DNA of 64,000 bases. Origin: Ramlibacter alkalitolerans (GTDB lineage: Bacteria; Pseudomonadota; Gammaproteobacteria; Burkholderiales; Burkholderiaceae_C). Location: the NCBI RefSeq assembly GCF_016722765.1, contig NZ_JAEQND010000005.1, positions 124,001-188,000 of the forward strand, written 5' to 3'. The notes beneath the pieces are model-generated. The model was not told the DNA's origin and did no database searches. It saw only the letters and a list, made by a program, of their open reading frames with translations. Below, piece after piece: positions 46,704 to 54,966 of the stretch. Numbering within the stretch: position 1 is the first letter of the stretch; each line of letters starts with the position of its first letter. A program made the position numbers and the translations under genes.

Positions 46704-47345
46704 ATGCGCAAGGCCATCACCAAGCGCCTGGGAGGCTTGCTGGCGTGCGGCGCGCTCGCACTGGGGCCCGTGCCCGCGCGGGCGCAGGACCCGCACGAGC
46801 AGGCGGTGGATGCGGCGTTCGCCGACGGCGTGACCACGGCCATCGGCGTGGCGGCGAGCGGCGGCGTGATCCATCCGGTCGGCCCGCTGCTCGCCACCGC
46901 GATGAAGGCCGTGACCTTCCACCGCGCCAGCACGCTGCCCGAAACGGAACGCCCCGCCGCCTATGCGGCGGCATCGGCGATGTGGCGGGGCGGGACGGCG
47001 AGCAACGTGTGCATCACCGCCGTGTTCCTCTCGGGCGGGGGCTTTGCACCGGCCTGCCTGGCGCTCGGTGCCGCCTGGGGCGTGAAGAGCTGGAACGACA
47101 GCGAGCACGAGCGCCGCTTCTGGGAACGCTGCGCGATCCTGCGCCAGTTCGCCCAGCGGCAGACGGTCCGCTGCATCTATGGTCCGCCCGTGCCGGAAGG
47201 TGCGCAGCACGAAGCGCTCGCCGCGCCGGCCACGCACCGCAAGGTCAAGGCGACGCTGCCGGCGCCGCGCCAGGAACTGCTGCTGCAGGCAAGCGCGCCG
47301 GCACCGGCGCCGCTCGCCGTCTCGTACGAGGTCGAGGCGCCGTGA
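46704..47345 (+). CDS. Hypothetical exported protein
   Basis: A 213-aa protein with a signal peptide (LGGLLACGALALGPVPARAQ), a Gly-rich hydrophobic stretch ASNVCITAVFLSGGGFAPAC, four mature cysteines (NVCI, PACL, ERCAIL, VRCIYG) and an Ala/Pro-rich tail. GGGAG-type Shine-Dalgarno before ATG 46704; ATG 46686 is a weaker alternative. No family recognised. A lone plus-strand gene between pgk and pyk; the 46470-46703 gap upstream holds nothing else recognisable. Confidence 0.65.
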   Translation: MRKAITKRLGGLLACGALALGPVPARAQDPHEQAVDAAFADGVTTAIGVAASGGVIHPVGPLLATAMKAVTFHRASTLPETERPAAYAAASAMWRGGTASNVCITAVFLSGGGFAPACLALGAAWGVKSWNDSEHERRFWERCAILRQFAQRQTVRCIYGPPVPEGAQHEALAAPATHRKVKATLPAPRQELLLQASAPAPAPLAVSYEVEAP

Positions 47346-47358
47346 GCCCGCGCGCGCC

Positions 47359-48552
47359 TCAGGCCTGCGCGCGCCGCTCCAGGATCTCGAAGGCCGGCAG
47401 CTTCTTGCCTTCGAGTACCTCGAGGAAGGCGCCCCCGCCGGTGGAGATGTAGCCCACGTCCTGCTCGATGCCGTACTTGGCGATGGCGGCCAGCGTGTCG
47501 CCGCCGCCGGCGATGCTGAAGGCGCTCGATGCGGCAATGGCGCGCGCGATCGTTTCCGTGCCCTGGGCGAAGGCGTCGAACTCGAACACGCCGACCGGGC
47601 CGTTCCACACGATGGTGCCGGCGGCCTCGAGCTGCGTGGCCAGGCGCTGCGCCGTCTGCGGGCCGATGTCGAGGATCAGGTCGTCCGCGGCGACGTCCTG
47701 CGCCTGCTTCACGGTGGCTTGCGCGTCGGCCGCGAAAGCCTTCGCCACCACGACGTCGGTCGGGATCGGCACTTCGGCGCCGCGCGCCTTCATCGCCTGG
47801 ATCACCGCCTTGGCCTCGTCGACCAGGTCGGCCTCGGCGAGCGACTTGCCGATCGGCAGGCCCTCGGCCAGCAGGAAGGTGTTGGCGATGCCGCCGCCGA
47901 CGATCAGCTGGTCGACGTTCTTCGCCAGCGATTGCAGGATGGTGAGCTTGGTCGAGACCTTGGAGCCGGCGACGATGGCCACCAGCGGCCGCTTCGGGTT
48001 GGCCAGCGCCTTGCTGATGGCGTCGATCTCGGCGGCCAGCAGCGGGCCGGCGCAGGCGACCTTGGCGTATTCGGCGATGCCGTAGGTGGTCGCCTCGGCG
48101 CGGTGGGCGGTGCCGAAGGCATCGTTGACGTAGATGTCGCACAGCGCCGCCATCTTCTTCGCCAGCTCCGGGTTGTTCTTCTTCTCGCCCTTGTTGACGC
48201 GGCAGTTCTCCAGCAGCACCACCTCGCCGGGCTGCACGTCGACGCCGTCGACCCAGTCCTGCTTCAGCGGCACCGGGCGGCCCAGCAGCTCGGACAGGCG
48301 CTTCGCCACGGGCGCGAGCGAGTCTGCGTCCTTGAGTTCGCCCTCGGTCGGGCGGCCCAGGTGCGAGGTCACCATCACCGCCGCGCCGCCGGCGAGCGCC
48401 AACTGGATGCAGGGCACGGAGGCGCGGATGCGCGTCTCCTCGGTGATGTTGCCGGCATCGTCCTGCGGCACGTTGAGGTCGGCGCGGATGAAGACGCGGC
48501 GGCCGCGGGCACGGCCTTGGTCGCAGAGGTCGGAGAAGCGCAGGACGTTCAT
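47359..48552 (-). CDS. pgk: Phosphoglycerate kinase
   Basis: A 397-aa glycolytic enzyme. Seen: [94 protein letters not shown] and [16 protein letters not shown] 48552 gives the normal N-terminus. Ends 13 bp from the convergent hypothetical gene. Confidence 0.96.
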   Translation of the reverse strand: MNVLRFSDLCDQGRARGRRVFIRADLNVPQDDAGNITEETRIRASVPCIQLALAGGAAVMVTSHLGRPTEGELKDADSLAPVAKRLSELLGRPVPLKQDWVDGVDVQPGEVVLLENCRVNKGEKKNNPELAKKMAALCDIYVNDAFGTAHRAEATTYGIAEYAKVACAGPLLAAEIDAISKALANPKRPLVAIVAGSKVSTKLTILQSLAKNVDQLIVGGGIANTFLLAEGLPIGKSLAEADLVDEAKAVIQAMKARGAEVPIPTDVVVAKAFAADAQATVKQAQDVAADDLILDIGPQTAQRLATQLEAAGTIVWNGPVGVFEFDAFAQGTETIARAIAASSAFSIAGGGDTLAAIAKYGIEQDVGYISTGGGAFLEVLEGKKLPAFEILERRAQA

Positions 48553-48616
48553 GGGCTTGCTTTTGGAATGGCGGGAAGCCGTCATTCTAGGAAGGCCGCA
48601 CCGTGGAGGTGTTGAC

Positions 48617-48700
48617 GTAGGCTGGTGGTGGAGCGGCAGCGCAACCCCAGCGATGCGCGCAGCGCTGGGGTTTGCGCTTCGCGGCTCACCGCCAGCCTAC
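48617..48700. repeat. Family A palindromic repeat, copy A4
   Basis: An 84-bp full palindrome with outer arms GTAGGCTGG and CCAGCCTAC. The only copy not at a convergent junction: it lies between azlD and pgk, both on the minus strand, thus downstream of azlD and upstream of pgk. Confidence 0.85.
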
Positions 48701-48722
48701 GCGATACCGCGTTGCCTACGAC

Positions 48723-49061
48723 CTACCAGCCAAGCCCCAGGTGCAGCGGCAGGTACACCGCCATCCCCACCACCAGCGTCAGCAGCACGCTGCGCCGCCA
48801 GAAATACACCACCGCCCCCACCGCGGCGCCGAACAGCCGCGCGTCGTGCCAGGTGGTGACGACATGACCGTCGGTCATCACCACCTCGGGCAGGACGACG
48901 CCGGCCAGCGCCGCCACCGGCGCGTAGTACAGGGCGCGATGCGCCCAGGCCGGCAGCGCCCAGGGCCGGTCGAGGATGAAGAAGAAGCAGCGCGCGAGCA
49001 CGGTGACGCCCGCCAGGCCGGCGATCACGAACAGCGTCCAGGCGTCGGTCACGCCGTTCAT
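48723..49061 (-). CDS. azlD: AzlD-family branched-chain amino acid exporter small subunit
   Basis: A 112-aa protein with about four hydrophobic helices: WTLFVIAGLAGVTVLARCFF, LYYAPVAALAGVVLPEV and the C-terminal VLLTLVVGMAVYLPLHLGL. Overlaps azlC by 4 nt. AzlCD exports branched-chain amino acids. Confidence 0.9.
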   Translation of the reverse strand: MNGVTDAWTLFVIAGLAGVTVLARCFFFILDRPWALPAWAHRALYYAPVAALAGVVLPEVVMTDGHVVTTWHDARLFGAAVGAVVYFWRRSVLLTLVVGMAVYLPLHLGLGW

Positions 49062-49795
49062 GCCATCTTCTCCCGCGGCGGCGCGGGCCGGCGGCCCTCC
49101 AGCCAGAAGCACGCAATCACCGCGATCGCGATCGCCGCGACGATGTTCATCTTCAGCGGCAGCGCGTAGGCGGCCACCGCCGCACCGCCGGCGATCAGCG
49201 CCGCGAGGATCCGCAGCCGCGTGTTCGCCAGCGAACACAGCACGCCCACCAGGCACAGCACCCCCGCGAAGCCGAGGCCCCATTCGCTCGGGATCAGGTT
49301 GGCCAGCGCGATCCCCAGCAGGCTCGCGCCGTTCCACGCCATCCAGGTCAGGAAGTAGTTGCCGGCGAGGTAGGACTCCTGCGCGTGCCGGCCCGGCGCA
49401 TCGTCGGCGGGTTCGGGAAAGCGGTTGGTGAACAGCGCGTAGCTCAGGTCCGCCGTGAGGAAGCCGTTCACCAGCCGGCGCCAGCGCGGCAGGTGCATCA
49501 GGTATTCGCGCAGGTGCAGGCTGAAGACGACGAAGCGCAGGTTGACGCAGAAGCCGGTGGCCCAGATCACCCAGAACGGCGCGCCGGCCACGATCAGCGG
49601 GATGGCGGCGAGCTGGGCGCTGCCGGCGTAGACGAACAGCGTCATCGCCACGGCTTCGACCACGCTCATGCCGGACTTGACCATGGCCACGCCCGTCATG
49701 AGGCCCCAGGCGGCGATGCCGGGTGCCACCGAGGCGGTGGCCCGCATGCCGTTGCGGAACTCCGGATGGCGATGGATCGCGGGCAGGAAGAACAT
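49058..49795 (-). CDS. azlC: AzlC-family branched-chain amino acid exporter
   Basis: A 245-aa membrane protein. SVAPGIAAWGLMTGVAMVKS, FVYAGSAQLAAIPLI (the AzlC hallmark), FCVNLRFVVFSLHLREYL and FLTADLSYALF are visible. Its ATG shares a base with the fmt stop (TGATG), and its stop overlaps azlD. Confidence 0.92.
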   Translation of the reverse strand: MFFLPAIHRHPEFRNGMRATASVAPGIAAWGLMTGVAMVKSGMSVVEAVAMTLFVYAGSAQLAAIPLIVAGAPFWVIWATGFCVNLRFVVFSLHLREYLMHLPRWRRLVNGFLTADLSYALFTNRFPEPADDAPGRHAQESYLAGNYFLTWMAWNGASLLGIALANLIPSEWGLGFAGVLCLVGVLCSLANTRLRILAALIAGGAAVAAYALPLKMNIVAAIAIAVIACFWLEGRRPAPPREKMA

Positions 49796-50754
49796 CAGGG
49801 ATCGAAGCGCTGGCCCGCCTGCAGGGGGAAGCCGCGCAGGAAGTCGGAGGCGCCCAGCCGCTTGCCGCCGGGGCGCTGCAGTTCGGTGATTTCCAGCAGT
49901 GCCTCGTCGCCGCAGGCCACGCCGATGGCCTGCGCGTCCACCGAGACGATGGTGCCGGGCTCCACGCTGCCGCGCCCGGGCAGCACGCGCGCGCGCCAGA
50001 TCTTGAGCGTCTCGCCGGCGATGCGCGCACTGGCGCCGGGGAAGGGATCGAAGGCGCGGATGCGCCGCGCGATCGCTTCGGCCGGCTCGCGCCAGGCGAT
50101 CGCCGCTTCCGCCTTGTCGACCTTCTGCGCATAGCTCACGCCCTCGGCGGGCTGCTTCACGGGCTTGAGGCCGCCGCAGGCCGCGAGCTCCAGCGCCTCC
50201 ACCACCAGCCGGCCGCCCAGGGCCGCGAGCTTGTCGTGCAGCGTCCCGGTGGTGTCGTCGCAAGCGATGGCGACGCGCTCTTCCAGCAGCATGTCGCCGG
50301 TATCCAGGCCCGCATCCATCTGCATGATGGTCACGCCGGTTTCGGCGTCACCGGCCTCGATGGCGCGGTGGATCGGCGCCGCGCCGCGCCACCGGGGCAG
50401 CAGCGAGGCATGGATGTTCAGGCACCCGAGCCGCGGCAGGCCCAGCACCCACTGCGGCAGGATCAGGCCGTAGGCCGCCACGACCATCACGTCCGCCCGC
50501 GCGTCCTGCAGCGCGGCCCGCGCCGCGGCCGCATCGTCCGGGTATTTGCCGTCCAGGCGCAGGCTGCGCGGCTGCGCTATCGCGATGCCGTGCTCCAGCG
50601 CGAACTGCTTGACCGGCGAGGGCTGCAGCTTCATGCCGCGGCCCGCCGGTCGGTCCGGCTGCGTGAGCACCAGCGGCAGCGTGAAGCCGGCGGCGTGCAG
50701 CCGCTGCAGGGCCACCCGGGCGAATTCCGGGGTGCCGGCGAAGACGACCCGCAT
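49795..50754 (-). CDS. fmt: Methionyl-tRNA formyltransferase
   Basis: A 319-aa enzyme that formylates initiator Met-tRNA. N-terminal [17 protein letters not shown], catalytic [20 protein letters not shown] (Asn/His near 113-115), [13 protein letters not shown] (catalytic Asp) and a C-terminal OB domain. The operon partner def removes the formyl group. TGATG overlaps at both ends show tight coupling. Confidence 0.96.
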   Translation of the reverse strand: MRVVFAGTPEFARVALQRLHAAGFTLPLVLTQPDRPAGRGMKLQPSPVKQFALEHGIAIAQPRSLRLDGKYPDDAAAARAALQDARADVMVVAAYGLILPQWVLGLPRLGCLNIHASLLPRWRGAAPIHRAIEAGDAETGVTIMQMDAGLDTGDMLLEERVAIACDDTTGTLHDKLAALGGRLVVEALELAACGGLKPVKQPAEGVSYAQKVDKAEAAIAWREPAEAIARRIRAFDPFPGASARIAGETLKIWRARVLPGRGSVEPGTIVSVDAQAIGVACGDEALLEITELQRPGGKRLGASDFLRGFPLQAGQRFDP

Positions 50755-51245
50755 CAGTCGCGACCGCCGTCTTTGGGCGAGTTGATGAACTCCATGCCGG
50801 GATGGGCCCGCTGCACCACGCCGCGCGGATCCACGTAGACCCAGTAGAACATCGGCTCGTTGCGCTCGGCCCAGCGGTAGGTGAGCACGTCACCCTGGAA
50901 GCTGGCCACGTGGTCGATCATCGCGGGCGGGCCGAACTCGCGCTCGACGTCGCCACGGGTCCAGACGCCCGGCTCGATGCGCTCGAAGTTGGTCTGCGTC
51001 AGGACCTGGCGCGCGCTGACGACGCGGCCGGCCGGATCGACATCGACCATGAAGGCATAGCGGCCCAGCGGCTGCAGCGTGTACTGCAGGCGCTGGCCGC
51101 CGCCGGCCAGCGGCAGCACGCGCGCGGGCTGGCCGGCGCGGGCGACGACCTGGTCGCTCGGCGTGCCGGGCGCGACGTCGACGATGCTCCAGGGACTGGC
51201 GCAGCCGGCGAGCAGCAGCGCCGACGCGAGGGCCAGGTAACGCAT
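50754..51245 (-). CDS. Outer-membrane lipoprotein between def and fmt
   Basis: A 163-aa protein; lipobox LLAGC (Cys about 15). The domain resembles SmpA/OmlA- or BamE-type small folds ([20 protein letters not shown], then [20 protein letters not shown]), with two repeats of the xTxxDVxxxFGxP kind; not firmly assigned. Its stop overlaps the fmt ATG (TGATG). Probably co-expressed with def and fmt. Confidence 0.75.
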   Translation of the reverse strand: MRYLALASALLLAGCASPWSIVDVAPGTPSDQVVARAGQPARVLPLAGGGQRLQYTLQPLGRYAFMVDVDPAGRVVSARQVLTQTNFERIEPGVWTRGDVEREFGPPAMIDHVASFQGDVLTYRWAERNEPMFYWVYVDPRGVVQRAHPGMEFINSPKDGGRD

Positions 51246-51256
51246 GCGGACCTCCT

Positions 51257-51769
51257 TCAGACCCGATCGGAGTCGCGGCGGGCCTTCAGCATCTTGGTCT
51301 TGATGCGATTCCTCTTCAAGGGGGAGAGGTATTCGACGAAGACCTTGCCCAGCAGGTGGTCCATCTCGTGCTGGATGCACACGGCCAGCACGCCCTCCGC
51401 GCTGATCTCGCGCGCCTGGCCCTCGCCGTCGAGCGCGCGCACCTTCACCGAGCGCGAACGCTCGACGCCGTCGTAGATGCCGGGGACCGACAGGCAGCCT
51501 TCGTCGCCGACCTGCGTGTCCTCGCTGGCCCAGGTGATCTCGGGGTTGATCAACACCAGCGGCTCGTTGCGCTGCTCGGAGACGTCGATCACGACCAGGC
51601 GCTCGTGCACGTCCACCTGGGTGGCGGCCAGGCCGATCCCGTTGGCGTCGTACATGGTTTCCAGCATGTCGCTGATCAGGGCGCGGATGCGCGCGTCGAC
51701 GGCCTGCACCGGCTTGGCGACGGTGTGCAGGCGGGGGTCGGGGTAGGTCAGTATGGGCAGGACGGCCAT
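51257..51769 (-). CDS. def: Peptide deformylase
   Basis: A 170-aa metalloenzyme. Motif 1 GIGLAATQ (44-51), motif 2 EGCLSVPG (metal-ligand Cys92), motif 3 QHEMDH (HEXXH, 134-138). ATG 51769 gives the typical [14 protein letters not shown] start. First gene of def-lipoprotein-fmt-azlC-azlD. Divergent from the LysM gene. Confidence 0.96.
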   Translation of the reverse strand: MAVLPILTYPDPRLHTVAKPVQAVDARIRALISDMLETMYDANGIGLAATQVDVHERLVVIDVSEQRNEPLVLINPEITWASEDTQVGDEGCLSVPGIYDGVERSRSVKVRALDGEGQAREISAEGVLAVCIQHEMDHLLGKVFVEYLSPLKRNRIKTKMLKARRDSDRV

Positions 51770-51905
51770 GGCGAGGGAAATGGGGACTGTCGCTATTTTC
51801 GCCACTTTTGCGCTCGCAGGTCGGCGACGAACGGCATAAACATTGCCCAATCAAGGACTTGGGCCCAGAATCGGCTGCAACTTGTCAAGAGCGGACCCGA
51901 CCCCA

Positions 51906-53135
51906 ATGGATTCCTCCAAGCGCCTGGCGACCCGCCGCAGCATCGTCGCCTGTGCCGCCCTGATCGCCAGCGGTGGCTTTGCCCCCGCGGTCCTGGCGCA
52001 GAACTTCCCCATCACGCCCGGCCAGCGTTCGACGGCCGAACAGGTCGCCGCCGCAGGCGTCCCGCTGTCGGAGCTGGCGCCCGACGCGCCGGATTCCTAC
52101 ACCGTCAAGTCCGGCGACACGCTCTGGCGCATCTCGGGCCTGTTCCTGCGCAGCCCGTGGCGCTGGCCCGAGCTGTGGGGCATGAACATGGAGCAGATCC
52201 GCAATCCGCACCGGATCTACCCCGGCCAGACCTTGTACCTGGAAAAGGCCAACGGCCTGGCGCGGCTGCGCGCCGGCCGGCCGCCCGACGGCCTGCCGCC
52301 GCCCACCGAAACGGTGCGCGTGTCGCCCAAGGTGCGGATCAACAGCCTGCCGGACACGGCAATCCCCACCCTGCCGCCGCAGGTGATCGAGCCCTTCCTC
52401 AACGAAGCCATCCTGGTGGAAGACGCCGGGCTGCTCGATCTCGCCCCGCGCATCGTGTCGGTGCCGGAAGACCGGGTGCTGATCACCGAAGGCGACCGCG
52501 CCTACGTCCGGGGCCGCAGCGGCACGCCGCTGGTCGAGACCGACCCGCGCCGCGTCGAGGCCTTCCGCGTGTTCCGCAATGCCGTGGCGCTGCGCGATCC
52601 GCTCACCAATCGCGTGGTCGGCTACGAGGCCGCCTACCTGGGCAGCGCGGAGCTGGTGCGCAGCGAGTCGGTCCAGCCGGTGCGCACCAGCGCCGGCAAG
52701 GTGGTCGACACGATCGTCCCGGCCACCATCGACATCACCCGCGCCCGCGAGGAAATGCGCGTGGGCGACCGGCTGCTGCCGGAACCGCCGCGCGTCTTCA
52801 CCAGCTACGTGCCGCGCGCGCCGGCGGTGCCGATGGACGGCAACATCATCTCCGTCTACGGCGATGCCGTGGCGATGGTCGGCCAGAACCAGGTCGTGGT
52901 GATCAACCGCGGCGTGGCCGAGGGCGTGGAAAACGGCAACGTGATGTCCATCCTCAAGGCCGGGCGCCGCCTCGTGGACCGTTCCGAGCCGCGCGAGCGC
53001 GCCGACATCCAGCTGCCGGACGAGCGCTCCGGCCTGCTGATGGTGTTCCGCACCTTCGAGCACCTGTCGTACGCGCTGGTGCTGGAGATCAGCGATACGG
53101 TCGCCGTCGGCGACCGCGTGACCAACCCGCGCTGA
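51906..53135 (+). CDS. LysM-domain peptidoglycan-binding exported protein
   Basis: A 409-aa protein. A signal region (IVACAALIASGGFAPAVLAQ) is followed by a LysM motif at about 60-115 (YTVKSGDTLWRISGLFLRSP, NPHRIYPGQTLYL). The long C-terminal region has beta-rich repeats (VVVINRGVAEGVENGNVMSI). LysM-dprA-smg is a conserved betaproteobacterial order. ATG 51906 is chosen because the upstream extension from 51843 lacks signal-peptide character. Confidence 0.88.
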   Translation: MDSSKRLATRRSIVACAALIASGGFAPAVLAQNFPITPGQRSTAEQVAAAGVPLSELAPDAPDSYTVKSGDTLWRISGLFLRSPWRWPELWGMNMEQIRNPHRIYPGQTLYLEKANGLARLRAGRPPDGLPPPTETVRVSPKVRINSLPDTAIPTLPPQVIEPFLNEAILVEDAGLLDLAPRIVSVPEDRVLITEGDRAYVRGRSGTPLVETDPRRVEAFRVFRNAVALRDPLTNRVVGYEAAYLGSAELVRSESVQPVRTSAGKVVDTIVPATIDITRAREEMRVGDRLLPEPPRVFTSYVPRAPAVPMDGNIISVYGDAVAMVGQNQVVVINRGVAEGVENGNVMSILKAGRRLVDRSEPRERADIQLPDERSGLLMVFRTFEHLSYALVLEISDTVAVGDRVTNPR

Positions 53136-53143
53136 CGCAGGCC

Positions 53144-54271
53144 GTGCAGCGCGACGAGCTGGACGGCTGGCTGCGCCTCGCGCTCACGCCGCAGCTCGGG
53201 CCCGTCGCCGCACGCAAGCTGCTGGGCGCTTTCGGGCTGCCCGACGCCATCTTCGCCCAGGGCGAGGCCGCGCTCGCGGAAGCCGTGGGCAGCGCGCTGG
53301 CACAGTCGCTGCGCCAGCCGCCGGACGGCTTCGAGGCGCAGCTGGAAGCCACGCTGTCCTGGCTGGCGCAGGATCCCGCGCGTCGCCAGGTGCTGACGCT
53401 GGCCGACGCCGACTACCCCGCCGCCCTCCTGACGACCGAGGATCCGCCGCTCATGCTGTACCGCATGGGGCGGGTCGGCACCACGCCGCAGCGCGCGCTG
53501 GCGGTGGTCGGCAGCCGGAACGCCACGCCGCAGGGCCTGCAGAATGCGCGCCGCTTCTCGCGCACCTTCGCCGAGGCCGGCGTGACGGTGGTCTCCGGCC
53601 TGGCGCTGGGCATCGACGGCGCGGCGCACGAGGGCGCGCTGGACGGCGCCGCGCCCGAGGCCGTGGCCACGATCGCGGTGGTCGGCACCGGGCTGGACCG
53701 GGTCTATCCCAAGCGGCACCTGGAGCTGGCCCACCGCATCGCCGAGCGCGGCATGATCGTGAGCGAGTACCCGATCGGCACGCCGCCGCTGGCGGCCAAC
53801 TTCCCGCGCCGCAACCGCCTGATCGCCGCACTGGGCCAGGGCACGCTGGTGGTGGAGGCGGCGCTGCAATCGGGCTCCCTGATCACGGCGCGGCTCGCGG
53901 CCGAACTGGGGCGCGAAGTGTTCGCCATCCCCGGCTCGATCCACTCGCCGCACGCGCGCGGCTGCCACGCGCTGCTGCGGCAGGGCGCGAAGCTGGTGGA
54001 GAGCGCGCAGGACGTGCTGGAGGACCTGCGCTTCGTGCTGCCGGCAGCTTCCCCCGCCGCGAGCGAGGAAGAGGAGGCCGAAGGCGAGGACGCGCCCGCC
54101 GGCGACCCGCTGCTGGCCGCCATGGGCTACGACCCGATCGGCCTCGACGCGCTCATCGAGCGTACGGGCATTCCCGCCTCGCGCCTGTCCGCGCGCCTGC
54201 TGGAACTGGAACTCGCAGGCGAGATCGCGCGGCTTCCCGGGGGGCTCTACCAGCGACAGGCCAGCGCCTGA
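53144..54271 (+). CDS. dprA: DNA processing protein DprA
   Basis: 375 aa from GTG 53144 (8 nt after the LysM stop; no ATG is available before the conserved region). An N-terminal SAM-like domain is followed by the Rossmann core: ALAVVGSRNATPQGLQNARR, VVSGLALGIDGAAHEGAL, YPKRHLELAHRIAERGMIVS, SGSLITARLAAELGREVFAI and PGSIHSPHARGCHAL. A C-terminal winged helix ends in LELAGEIARLPGGLYQR. It loads RecA on incoming single-stranded DNA in natural transformation. Confidence 0.94.
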   Translation: MQRDELDGWLRLALTPQLGPVAARKLLGAFGLPDAIFAQGEAALAEAVGSALAQSLRQPPDGFEAQLEATLSWLAQDPARRQVLTLADADYPAALLTTEDPPLMLYRMGRVGTTPQRALAVVGSRNATPQGLQNARRFSRTFAEAGVTVVSGLALGIDGAAHEGALDGAAPEAVATIAVVGTGLDRVYPKRHLELAHRIAERGMIVSEYPIGTPPLAANFPRRNRLIAALGQGTLVVEAALQSGSLITARLAAELGREVFAIPGSIHSPHARGCHALLRQGAKLVESAQDVLEDLRFVLPAASPAASEEEEAEGEDAPAGDPLLAAMGYDPIGLDALIERTGIPASRLSARLLELELAGEIARLPGGLYQRQASA

Positions 54272-54353
54272 GCGTGCCCGAGCTCCTGGCACCTTGGTGC
54301 CGAAGCGCAACGAGCCGACGTAAATTCGGTGGCGCTCGACCGCCCGGGGCGGC

Positions 54354-54359
54354 TATATT
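54354..54359 (+). promoter_or_regulatory. -10-like TATATT directly upstream of smg
   Basis: TATATT ends 6 nt before the smg ATG, with no Shine-Dalgarno in between, as expected for a leaderless message. No clear -35. Confidence 0.4.
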
Positions 54360-54365
54360 GACTTC

Positions 54366-54848
54366 ATGTTTGAAGTGCTGGTATTCGTTTACGAAAACTA
54401 CTGGCGCGGCGATGCCTGTCCCGAGCCGCACGCGCTCGAACGCAAGCTCAGCGCCCATGGCTTCGAACCCGATGAAATCCACGAGGCCCTGGTCTGGCTC
54501 GATGGCCTCAACGTCGCGGCGCAGAACGTCTGCATGCCGGCGCAGTCCCAGCTCGATTGGTCGCCGGAGCCGAGCGCGGGCAGCATGCGCGTGTTCTCGG
54601 TCGCCGAGCAGGACAAGCTGGGCGCCGATTGCCTGGGCTTCATCACCTTCCTCGAGTCTTCCGGCGTGCTGCCCGCGGCGCTGCGGGAAATCGTGGTGGA
54701 CCGCGCGATGGCCGCCCCCGGCGACGAGGTCTGCCTCGACGCCCTGAAGATCATCGTGCTGATGGTCTACTGGCGCTTCGGCCACGAGCCCGACGCACTG
54801 ATCCTCGACGAACTGTGCGACGACGCGGAAGACCGCATCGCGCACTGA
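54366..54848 (+). CDS. smg: Smg protein (DUF494)
   Basis: A 160-aa soluble protein with the family start MFEVLVFVYENYWRGDACPE, then LERKLSAHGFEPDEIHEALV and the C-terminal ALKIIVLMVYWRFGHEPDAL. It belongs to the dprA-smg pair; function is unknown. In many relatives topA/topB follows, but here an opposite-strand gene follows across a B composite. Confidence 0.9.
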   Translation: MFEVLVFVYENYWRGDACPEPHALERKLSAHGFEPDEIHEALVWLDGLNVAAQNVCMPAQSQLDWSPEPSAGSMRVFSVAEQDKLGADCLGFITFLESSGVLPAALREIVVDRAMAAPGDEVCLDALKIIVLMVYWRFGHEPDALILDELCDDAEDRIAH

Positions 54849-54859
54849 GGCGGCCAGGC

Positions 54860-54958
54860 CGTCACCCCCGCGCAGGCGGGGGGCCAGAGCAAAGGGGCGC
54901 GTCGCGCCCCTTTGTTGTTCATGAAAGCCCTGGGTTCCCGCCTTCGCGGGAATGACGG
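54860..54958. repeat. Family B composite repeat with internal terminator, copy B5
   Basis: The same architecture as at 19543 in inverse orientation: outer arms CGTCACCCCCGCGCAGGCGGG and TTCCCGCCTTCGCGGGAATG-ACGG flank a central hairpin. Between convergent smg and the DUF1631 gene. Confidence 0.85.
54891..54913. terminator. Bidirectional hairpin inside the B5 composite
   Basis: AAAGGGGCGCG-T-CGCGCCCCTTT, followed by G then TTG: a perfect GC-rich stem with A/T ends on both sides. Confidence 0.75.
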
Positions 54959-54966
54959 CGGCCGGC

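Noticed and set aside
49795..51769. The tight TGATG/ATGA overlaps in def-lipoprotein-fmt-azlC-azlD as something unusual
   Set aside because: Such translational coupling is ordinary for bacterial operons and is noted only in the gene entries.
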